Origin: Antedon bifida
Lineage: Eukaryota; Echinodermata; Crinoidea; Comatulida; Antedonidae
Assembly (NCBI GenBank): GCA_963402885.1
Contig: OY727096.1
Span: 24,657,820 to 24,721,819 of the forward strand
Direction: 5' to 3'
DNA: 64,000 bases
The notes under the pieces were generated by a model that saw only the letters and a list, made by a program, of their open reading frames with translations, had not been told where the DNA came from and made no database searches. The translations under genes and the position numbers were made by a program. Each line of letters begins with the position of its first letter. Position 1 is the stretch's first letter. Of the stretch, positions 23,201 through 35,200 are shown in pieces.

Positions 23201-26200
23201 GGCATTTCAGTTGTAGTTGTCGATCCAGTTGTTGGTGCTGTAGTGGTATATGTAGTGGTTGATGTAGTTGTTGGTGATGTAGTAGTTGGTGATGTAGTGG
23301 TTGAAAAAGTTGTGGGTGATGTAGTGGTTGATGTAGTTGTTGATGATGCAGTTGCCTCTGTCGTTGTTTTATTACATGGACAACACACTTTCACCTCATA
23401 GTTATAACAAATGTCAGATGGAGGGTTTCTGTTTATACATTCCAATCCATTATAAATATCACAAGTTACTTGTTGGCCAGTAAGATTGTACATGATACCA
23501 CTGCCTCTTAATCTGCATTCAATTTTTAAAGGATCGGCACACACATCATACAATGTATTTAGTCGTTCCAATGTTTCGAAGTCACCTCCATTAAATGGGT
23601 CAGGTTTTGAACTATCCAGCCAATCGGTCCAGCAACATCTTTCTGAAGAATCAAAGGCAGGTAATTTTGTTATGCGCTATTGTAATATGTGGATTCTAAA
23701 ATGTGTTTACATAACGGGTTAATAAAATTAGCATACTTACCTGGAGGTGTTAACTCTTCAGTTGTTAATGTAGTGGTTGGTGCTGTAGTTGTTGCTGCAG
23801 TTGTTGGTACTTCAGTTGTAACTGTAGTTGTCGAAGTTGTTGTCAACATAGTTGTTGGCATTTCAGTTGTTGTTGTCGACATAGTTGTTGGCATTTCAGT
23901 TGTTATTGTCGATCCAGTTGTTGGTTCTGTAGTGGTATATGTACTTGTTGATGATGTAGTGGTTGATGTAGTTGTGGATGGTGTAGTGGTTGATGTAGTT
24001 GTTGATGATGCAGTTGCCTCTGTCGTTGTAGTATTACATGGACAACACACTTTCACCTCATAGTTATAACAAATGTCAGATGGAGGGTTTCTGTTTATAC
24101 ATTCCAATCCATTATAAATATCACAAGTTACTTGTTGGCCAGTAAGATTATACATGATACCACTGCCTTTTAATCTGCATTCAATTTTTAAAGGATCGGC
24201 ACACACATTATACAATGTATTTAGTCGTTCCAATGTTTCGAAGTCACCTCCATTAAATAGGTCAGGTTTTGAACTATCCAGCCAATCGGTCCAGCAACAT
24301 CTTTCTGCAGAATCAAAGGGAGGTAATTGTGTTATGCGCAATTGTAATATGTGGATTCTAAAATGTGTTTGCATAACGGGTTAATAAAATTAGCATAATT
24401 ACCTGGAGGTGTTGTTAATGTAGTTGTTGGTGCTGTAGTTGTTGCTGCAGTTGTTGGTGATGTAGTGGTTGATGTAGTTGTTGGTGATGTAGTGGTAGAT
24501 GTAGTTGTTGGTGATGTAATGGTTGATGTAGTTGTTGGGGATGTAGTGGTTGATGTAGTTGTTGGTGATGTAGTGGTTGATGTAGTTGTGGGTGATGTAG
24601 TGGTTGATGTAGTTGTGGGTGATGTAGTGGTTGATGTAGTTGTTGGTGATGTAGTGGTTGATGTAGTTGTTGGTGATGTAGTGGTTGATGTAGTTGTTGG
24701 TGATGTAGTGGTTGATGTAGTTGTGGGTGATGTAGTGGTTGATGTAGTTGTGGGTGATGTAGTGGTTGATGTAGTTGTTGGTGATGTAGTGGTTGATGTA
24801 GTTGTTGGTGATGTAGTGGTTGATGTAGTTGTGGGTGATGTAGTGGTTAATGTATTTGTTGGGGATGTAGAGGTTGATGTAGTTGTGGGTGATGTAGTGG
24901 TTGATGTAGTTGTTGGTGATGTAGTGGTTAATGTAGTTGTTGGGGATGTAGTGGTTGATGTAGTTGTGGGTGATGTAGTGGTTGATGTAGTTGTTGGTGA
25001 TGTAGTGGTTGATGTAGTTGTGGGTGATGTAGTGGTTGATGTAGTTGTTGGGGATGTAGTGGTTAATGTAGTTGTTGGTGCTGTAGTGGTTGATGTAGTT
25101 GTTGGTGCTGTAGTGGTTGATGTAGTTGTTGGTGATGTAGTGGTTGATATAGTTGTTGGTGATGTAGTAGTTGAAGTAGTTGTGGGTACTTCAGTTGTAA
25201 CTGTAGTTGTCGATGTTGTTGTCAACATAGTTGTTGGCATTTCAGTTGTTGTTGTCGACATAGTTGTTGGCATTTCAGTTGTTGTTGTCGACATAGTTGT
25301 TGGAATCTCAGTTGTTGTTACTTTGGTAGTAATAGCTGTAGGTTTAATATATACAGTACAATAAGGTAATCATTTTTATATTTTTTTTTTATAAACACCA
25401 GATATTGTATGTAACATAACATATTTGTCGTATATTATTATCATGAAAATAATCATTTAGTTATCTACAAAATAACAGTTCATCTACACTTATGAGCAGC
25501 TAATGCCCACATCCTGAGCAAGCCTAATGAAAACATTTGCAAAGATACAGACTGTATTTCAACGATTTAATAAAAAGAAATATTTCCAAATAATATCACT
25601 ATGCTACTTACGGGTGGATGTCAATGGAATACATGTAGTCGAACATTTATCTATAGATACACATCTATTGATTTTAGAATCAAATACAAGATTCTCTTCA
25701 CATTCACATCCTTCAACACATCCCTCAATTTCACATATGTGTTCGTTGCAGTGGTTGTCACAGGTTTCTGGGCATGGCGAGGTACAGGGTACCCACTGAC
25801 CACATCCTTGACATTGCATAGCTAAGTTTAGAATAGTACCATAGATCAGTATATACAAGGAAATACGAAAAATGTGATAAATATAGCTTTGAAAATGCAA
25901 CATGTTTAAATATAGTTAAAAGTATAGGATAAAAATGGTTATCCATACATTCTTAATCTACGGTAAAATACAGAGCTGTGTAAAAAGTTGAAGAACTTCA
26001 CATGCTCTGGTTTATGCTTACTAAACAGAATGAAACAACATATACAAACTTACGGCAATGTTCATTGGACCTCCATTCCACTGCAATACCATGTAGGACA
26101 CAATCATGCGCATAAGCCTTAATTGCTGTACAAAGGCACTCGCAATCACCCCCAAAATCACATCCACAAGCATCATAAACACATCTGCCATAATAGTTTT

Positions 26201-29200
26201 CATAAGGTACTTCAGAATGGCATGCTTTGAATATTTCTGACTTGATAATTGCGCATTTCTTTACAGCCCAGGCTTCTCTGTTTGGTACTAATGAACAAGT
26301 GCTTTTGATTTCTTTAGTAGCTGGACAGGACTGCCGTACCTTCCAACTATCACCAAATTCTATGGCAGTGGCGACTGGTGGCCCACCAGAAGATGTCACA
26401 AAGTCATTTAGATGGTCACTGTCAAAGTTGCCACACAGGCCGCTTACCTATGAATGAATTGTAAATTCTAAAAATTCTGTACATATAACTTTAATTTACT
26501 TCATCCATCCATTTTGAAAATCTATAGTGACCAGAAGTTATATTGTTTAAAATATGAAACTTTACCTTTTTACTATGCATTGGATCAAGTCTGATATGCA
26601 TTAAAGTGCCTCTATCCCATTGCAAAGTAACTCCTTCTGGTATCGTAATGAAGATATAGTTACCAACAGTATGCATATGAAAATGTGAATCTCGAGGCAT
26701 CTCAACTTCCTTTCCACGAACCAACTCTAAACTCTCTCTATCAATTCCAGAACCAATGGTAAACATAATCGATTTTGTACATGTTACCCCAGTAGATCCA
26801 CACATGATGTTTTGAGTTTTTATAGAGAACTCGATTTTAGAGTCCTGAGTACTTTGTACCAAAGTATATGTACATTCTCCTTGGAATTCAAATTTTCTGC
26901 CATCAAACGATGTATAATGAGATTCTCCATATATAGTACAAAGACCTGCAATACGTAAATCATATTTATTTGCTTTGTATTTGGCACACTAAACATTCAA
27001 ATTAATGATACCGATTAAAAACGCTTGTATAAATGCATTTGTGATTTGATTCACTGAGTTAACAGAACTTCTGCAAACTAGTTTATCAAGAAGGTGCATG
27101 GCAAACTAGTTTTCGGCAAAGTTTGGAAACATTTTGCTAGTAAAAAATAGGTACTGTAATCTTGTGAATCAACTTGTGATGAACATTTGAGAATACACGG
27201 CGACGCTAACTGTATGTACAAAAATCAACTTACTGTATGATGGTAAAAATTTAATAATTGAAATTATAATCTTTACCTGGACAAGTATTTGTTTCACACA
27301 CCCATTTGCGGCCATTGCAGATGCTGTAATTAATTATTAAGTAAACGATAAATATGTAATATGAAATATAACTTTTCTAACAACATGAATTCCTACTTTA
27401 CTCAAATTTTTTTGAATATAATAAATATTTTCCTTTCAGCAGTTTTAGACACATTTAAGGTATAATTTACCATTCATTACAGTCAACCATGATAGACTCT
27501 AAGTTCCGATAGCTTCTATCACCATGGTAGCAAGGGCAATCTTCTCTTTTTACACATAGAGCACCTGAAAATGACGCATAGAATTAATTAATTTTGTAAT
27601 AGTTGATGTATATTTAGGTGATATAGGTGGCCTGGATTCATAATACTAGGTTTTTCCAAAAATTCAGTGAGTATCTACAAACTGCAGCGTCGGTTGGATC
27701 AGGAAAACTATTTTACGAATCAGTTTTTCAGATAGGCCTACTTGTAAATCAACCATTTTGTCCCATTTTAGGCAAACTGTAAACATTGTACACAGTAAGT
27801 AAAAGACATACCATCAAATATAAATCCATCAACACATTGACAGCCGGGTTCACATGATATTTCATTACAAGTCCCTTCTGTTTCATCTATATTGACACAG
27901 GTCAAAGGGCAAGGGTCACGACATTCTACAAATTCCATGTTTTCTCCGCATACTCCTTCATTTGGAGCGCATGTGTTTTCGTCACATTGCCAAACACCAT
28001 TGAAACATCGACTAAAATAGAAAAGCTGAAATTAATAAATATACTAAACACAAAATTATTATCAACAAACATGAATTAAAGATTCATTTATATTAGAAGA
28101 CCCGGGTGGTTGTGCAAATATGTTTTGGAAAATATTTCCCATATTATAATCAATGATTTTCTAAATGGTGCATTTATGTACATACCAACCCTGACATCCC
28201 TGTCTAATACTTTCTCCTGGATTGTAATACCGACCGTTAAATCCACAGGAACAACTGCTAATTTTTATACAACGACCATGCTGGTCAAGAACTTCACCAC
28301 TTGGGCAGCTACATCCCGAAACACATTCTTCTTCACAGGAAAATTTCCGACCGAGGGCAGCACAACTGGTTTTACATGCTGAACCACATTCCTGGTAAAT
28401 CTGGTCTCCCTCACATTTAATTTCTGTATTTTAAATAACCGTTTATTAATTTATCTTTCACAATTGATGACATTTAGTCAAAGGAATAATACACAAACGT
28501 ACCAAAACGGTAGGTTTTTTTTTATCCTGTCTTAATTTTTTTTAATGAATCCTCTAGGCCTAGGGGTGTTTTCTTCCAATGTCATCGTATCACAAGACTA
28601 CCATCGATATTCCTGAACCATAAAGATCTCTTGCGATGGCGTTCAAACCCGCAACATACTAAACACATTATTTAAATTACAACAAATTAAAATCGCTATT
28701 TTATTTCACTCAAACACTCCATTAATTTATTAAACTTACCACATTCAGTAATATTCAGTCTCCAATTAATGGGTTTTCCCATCTTAGCGCAGGCATCCGC
28801 GTACACTGCCACACTGGCACAAAACATTCTGACGTCAGTATTGGCACAAACGTCATATTTACAATCTTCAAAGTACTGGTCAACTCCAACAATATTATGG
28901 CACGCTGAAAAAAGACATAATTCGTACGAATATTACTAGTGAATGACTAGTTATGAAATGTAGGAAATGTGTATCCAAATTGTTTACTCTAGTCATAACG
29001 AAGGAGTATTTAAATGATCTTCTTACCATCAAAAGGAGCCGATTTCAGAACCGAGCAATATTGTTGAGACAGTAGTTTTCTGTGGGAGAAGATATCACAC
29101 GGACTTTCCAAATTCAGATTGTTGGAAATGATTGGACAAGACCCTTCTAACATCCACTTGGCAGCAAAGCTGGACGCTTGGATTTCAATATCACCAGCTT

Positions 29201-32200
29201 TTGTCCTGAAGTCAGTCTGTAATTTCAACAATAACACATTTACTGTATATATTTTGGACGATACATGAATGTTAATATAAAAAGTGATATATTTCACTAA
29301 AATACAAATTTGTTATACTATGTTGTTTATCTTTTAGATACTAATGTTACTAGGAAATGAAAACATGATCATGATATGTGTACGATTGTCTGGATCTGAA
29401 TGGAGATACAAACAAAAAGCAAAAAGCTGTATCAAAAATATAAAGTAAAACAGCCAGAAAGAGAATGCCGAGCTTTCGATCGGATAACATTAATCTTTTA
29501 GCAAGGCAATTCTACAATTATTTTAAAAAAACCTATACAAAATGTTTTTAGGTTGATCATATTGCAGGTAAGTAAAACGTCTATAAAATATGGAAAATTG
29601 ATTAGGCCTACCGATTGTTTACGATCAAAGGTTCCACATAGACCACACGTTTTAAGTTCGCCAAAGAACGATGGTGGAGCTGTAACATACACTCGAACAT
29701 ATCCATCCCACAAAAGGATCAAACCATTGTCCAAAGTGACCTAAATAAATAAAATATTGTCTAGTTACCGTCCCTCAGTTTATTTATGTAAGTTAAAAAT
29801 TTCTTTTTGATGTCAACAGCATGTCTAATACTACAGGATGTCTGAAGGTTATTTCAGAAGAAGCAGAGGCAGATGAGGATATTGAATGAAATGTGAATTA
29901 CTTAAAGCGGCTTCTTATTTAATATAAATTTGGATTGATATTAGTTCAGTTCCATCTTTGTAAAAATGAATGAAATGACGTATAGGAGGTTTTTATAGAG
30001 TTTGTACGAGACTCTCTAGATGCCTCAATATGTTGATAACAGGTTCCTAATACGTACGGTATATAGGCCTACCATATACACTAGTATGTAATAAAAGATT
30101 GTTACCCTCTGATATATTGATGATAACTGTTCGATAAAGACTCCAGCTGCTGAATGGGGCAACTGATCGACGTCTTCACCGTTAACCGATACAATGTAAT
30201 TCTGTCGTAATTTGACACGCATTGACCCAACGTTAACTATTACACTCCTTCAAGAATCAAACGTAAAGCTCTGTCTACACTATCAAACTTTATGTGACAA
30301 ACAAAAGTGCCCATATAATGGAAACGATGATTTCATATCACTACCATATTTGGGTACATCACATTTTTTGCCAAACTTGTTTGATAGTGTAGACAGAGCT
30401 TTAGATTATTAACAAATACTACCTTTATGTACGCTAATAACTACTGATTATAATTAAAAATAAGTTAAGGTGAGATTCAGTAATCCGGAATCAGCCTACT
30501 GTAGCTTCTGTTTGTCATTATCCACTTTATTTTAAAATAAGTCTATCATTACTCAGTATAATTAAAAATAAATAATAAGAGGCTTTGGCAATAATGAGAT
30601 CAAATTCGGGAATGGCGCTATTGCGTTTGTCAAGGGCTCTGAACTTACTTTGTGCATGCGTAGCTCTGTAATCCACATTTCGTGTTCTCCACTTGAATGG
30701 AATAATCTAGAGTGTTGTTATTATCATCACAACTCTGTACAAGAACGTAGCTACAGTCACCAACAAAGTTGTAATGAAGACCGTCAAACGTTACGTAATG
30801 AGGATCACCAACCGCAGAGCATGTTGCCGGGCAGATTTCATCTGTACAAGACCAAGTACCGCCTTTGCATTCGCTTGATATTTGAGATAAAAATAACTAT
30901 GTAGTAACTTAATAAATTGATGTTTGCAATGTGCACGCAACACAACGGCATACGCACAGCACAAGTAAGTTAACAAAGTATAGGCGCGAAAGTTCTAAAG
31001 TTCCACTGCGTCTTGATTGGTCAACTTACTTGTGTGTCAAATATTGTAAGGTCCGACTTTTATTTATTTTTTAATCACCGAAAAAATGTTCAGCACTAGA
31101 AGAATAATAATCAATAAATCAATCATAATCGGTTTCAGAACAAAAAGGGAAAACCGAACTATAAAGAGAAAGCCGAACAAAAAACAAACTTACTTACCAT
31201 GTATTGCAACCATTGTCAATTGAGATGGTTGACCCGGCAGCATATTCTCTCATCTGATAAGAACATGGGCATTTGGCGGGAGCTATGCACGCGTTATTGT
31301 TAAGAACCATATTACTTGGGCAGTGGCATCCATCAATACAATGGTCATCTATACAATCGTAAGTTGTACTTTTACAGGTCAAAGGGCAAGATGTACCACA
31401 TTGATGGAATTCCATATTGGCTGGACATTCCAAAGCTGTTCAGAATAAGTATGACATATTAATAACAATTGAGAAGCAATATGTTTCCATGATGTTTTTA
31501 AAAAGTAAAATACTTTCCATCTAAATAATGATCTTTCATTAAAGGGAAAGAAAGGCTTTCACTTACGGCATCTATCTTCTGATCTCCAATCTATATAAAC
31601 TTTTTTGCGCGCGCATTCTCTTGCGTACGCCTCGAAAGAGTTACATGCGCAGTCGGATCTTGATTCATGACAGTTACATACATCTTCTTTACAAGCATCG
31701 TAATAAGGTTGAACGTTTACAACCTAACAAAAATAAAGAAAACCTTGTAGAACTGTATGAAGTATAAATAAGCATTTTACATAGTGGACAATTCTTGACA
31801 ATTGAGTGTCAGATCATACATAAACTCGTACCTAGGCCACAATATTATTTTACAAATCATTTATTTGTATTCTATTGTTAAGTTGTTTTTACTTAGCATG
31901 TTACAACAACAGATAACAGCTGGTATTCTTTGTGTTTACTCCCATTCTCATCCAGTCTTTACATTGCATAAACAAGCACACTAAACATAAATATACAAAA
32001 ATATTGAATTGAATTATTCTTCAAGCATAAACTAGTATCATGACCACACCACTAAAACAGAAGCCTTCTTTGTACACATTCCACCACCGTACCATTCAAT
32101 TATTTACCAAATGACACATACGAAACTCTTCATCGGCCATCATTGCCTCACATTCTGTTTCTGAACGTTCAACGTCGCTTGGTGAGTCCACTTTACAATA

Positions 32201-35200
32201 AGAAGCTTGACTCATTGCAACACAGTCTGCAATTCAAAATGAACAGAAAAACATTTAACATTTAAACAAAATGTAAATTTACTTCATATTTATGATTTAC
32301 CAAAAAAAAATACACATTTATAACGGACAATTTCGATGTCCTCTCCTCGTCCAAAGTAAACATTGCGATCAAGTTTACCAGCTATTAAGCAAGAAATCTT
32401 CGAGCGGTCACTAGGTTCGGCTATTCCGATCAGCGCTAAAAATAACATAACAATAATTCATTTTAAATTGAACATAAAGTCACTTGAGGAAAAATGATGA
32501 TCTTTTTATGAGACAAGTTACATACCTTCTGGATTCATGGTATACTCTGATGCAAAAGATGCAGCAGATTGAGAAACACTGCCATCCCGCAACGTGAAGT
32601 CATCCGCAGGATTCAACGTGTAGGTTCCACAAAGACCTCTTGTGTTGGACAATAATTTGTCTTCAACCGAAATGTAGAATGCATCATGCCCATCCCATCG
32701 AATATTAAACCCGTACACACTACGCACGACGATGTAGTCAGAAACTAGCTCAATTTCCATGCCATCAAATGCTGTTGGAAGTTCCTGAAGTTCGCTTGCT
32801 TGTAGACCGATTTTTCGTAGAACCAACGGAGAGTCTTTAGATCTTTGCAGAGTCACCTCAACAGTGGATATGTATATTGACAGTGACCTGCTACATACCA
32901 TTTTTGAAGTACAATCCTTTGCATTCTTAACGTGGATCTGGAAAGTCCTGTCTGAAGCATCTTCAAGAAGAAGGTAGTGGCAGGAACCATGGAAGGTATA
33001 GATTCTGCCATCAAATGTTCGGTAGTGGTCCTGACTCCACGTAGTACAATAACCATCGGCTTTTTGGTAGTCCTCTTCATTGTCTAAACATATATAATTA
33101 TATGTAATATGCTGTATGTATTATTAAGAGTTGGGGCTATAATAATATTATAAGCACTGTCTATTAGGCGAATTTTTCGCGCTACCTACCTTTCCACAAG
33201 AGCGAATAGCTGCGATTTTCTTTTTGATCGCGCTAGTGTCTGCTGAAATTTTTGCAGCATTTGCATGAGTATGTGACTACCAATGAGCTTATATAGATTG
33301 GTAATTTATATAAGGTCACTGGTGACAACTCACTTCTTGAGCTCTGATTGGTTGCGCAATTCTTCGCATCCCAAAAGTAGAAAATGTACACTAAATTATA
33401 GCGAAAAACTGTATGGATTATAATTCGTCTTACAGAAAAGGGTTTGGAATATTAAAATATTAACACGCATGCTTTTCCAATTTGCCTACAGTAGTTAACC
33501 TAATTACTAACATATATGGCACAAATTAAATACATTGTCGTCCTTCTCTCTTCTCATGATAGTTAGGCCTATCATAAATATGAAGAAGTTTCAGTTGGAA
33601 GAAACATGATGAGTAGTCGGTTCTCTACTTCAAGATTTAGCATAACGTCATTTTACCTACCAATGATTCCTGAAAGGTTGCTCGTCATAGTAGTGAAATA
33701 AATCTCTGAATAAAAAATCATTATAATTTATTAACTTCAACAATTTCTTTAAAATTGTCATTTAAAATTAATCTATGCGCATAATTACATATAGCAAAAA
33801 AACACAAACAAAACAAATACAGACTTATGTCAACGAGTGTAACGATTACATTCTGGATTGTAGCCTAGTTTAAAATAACACAAACACTTTTTAAAAAACC
33901 CTAAAGGATTTTTCTGTCCAAATATCGCCAGTCTATAGCCTATTAGAAAATATTCTGCATTTTGTGTATTATTTATTTATAAGAATTGCTCTCTTTCTTT
34001 AAAGAATAAATGTTATTTGTTATATTTGTTGTTAAAAAGAAAATAAAAGAATGTGCCTTAGAACCGCTTAGAAAGTTTATCCGTACTAAAATAGGCCCAA
34101 CACCGCGATGTGACACCAACGTGGCTACAGGTACTGCGCACGTGAAATAGTTTTTAATATACGTGTTCATTATTTTCATTTAACAGTTTACAATTAAACT
34201 ACACCTTTTAATAGCTGAAGTGTCTAGCTTTACACAGGCCGCGTATAAACACAAATTCTAAATGAAAGTTTCTTGAAGCTAAAACTAAATGTTTTGTGAA
34301 GCTCTCTGCAGATAAACCGCGTTACAATGTTCACGAACATGTTTACGCGGTTAGTATCATTCGTGTTGGAAACTTTGCAACAATTAATCAAAAGAAAACC
34401 TACCTTTGCAGTCGTGAATCGGTAACTCAGGTTTCCAATTAGATACTGTTGTAGTTGGATCGCATTTATACTCATAGACATCAGTACTAAAGCCTGGAAC
34501 ACATTTCACAATACATACATATGCATTCTTCTCACTAGTACAACTAAGAGATCCGTTTCTTGGTGCTTCAGGAATAATACAGTTTTGTTCGGCTGAAATG
34601 TGGAAGATACATCTAGTTAAATAATATATATGGAAAACATGATTTGGTACCTAAACATTTATGATAAATTAAAATTCGATGCGAGATAATCATCCTGAGT
34701 AGCTGAGAAAATTCCTTGATGCTTAAGACGAATGGCAATGACGTCACCGTTTCTGGAAAAGAAGTCTTATTGCAGCAAATTATTAACTTTAAATATACCG
34801 ACCCTACACAATAATTTTAGTGGGCTATCTTTTCTATTTAGCGTATAGCCATGGACCTATAAATTAGATTTTATATTACTAATTTATAGGTCCATGGCAT
34901 AACTAACGACTTACCGGTTTCACAGTAGCTACCACTAAAGCCCGTGCGACAAGCGCAAACATTTGGTTCGACGCACGTACCGCCATTCTTGCATTCAATA
35001 TCACAAGCAGCTAAAAAACAACACAAAAATCATTAAATACCAATTAATAACAATAATTGCAATTAACTAATACATAGTAAAGACAATATTAAACCATTAT
35101 TTGAATCAAGCCCTTTTTAAACTGAACAACAAAAATACCAATTTGGTGGTTATTTTGTCCCATTTTAAGGTATACGATGTAATCTTTCTGCAAACATTCG

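Noticed and set aside
19181-23401. 1,406-codon plus-strand open frame (VVVDVVVGD repeats)
   Set aside because: It is the antisense of the Thr/Ser/Pro array, open only because the 27-bp unit lacks stop codons in that frame. It has no domain or start context.
19136-25335. CRISPR-like direct repeats
   Set aside because: The 27-bp units are contiguous without unique spacers, in frame and within a eukaryotic mucin exon.
24465-25364. 299-codon plus-strand open frame
   Set aside because: Antisense shadow of Thr-rich region 1, with the same cause as the larger one.
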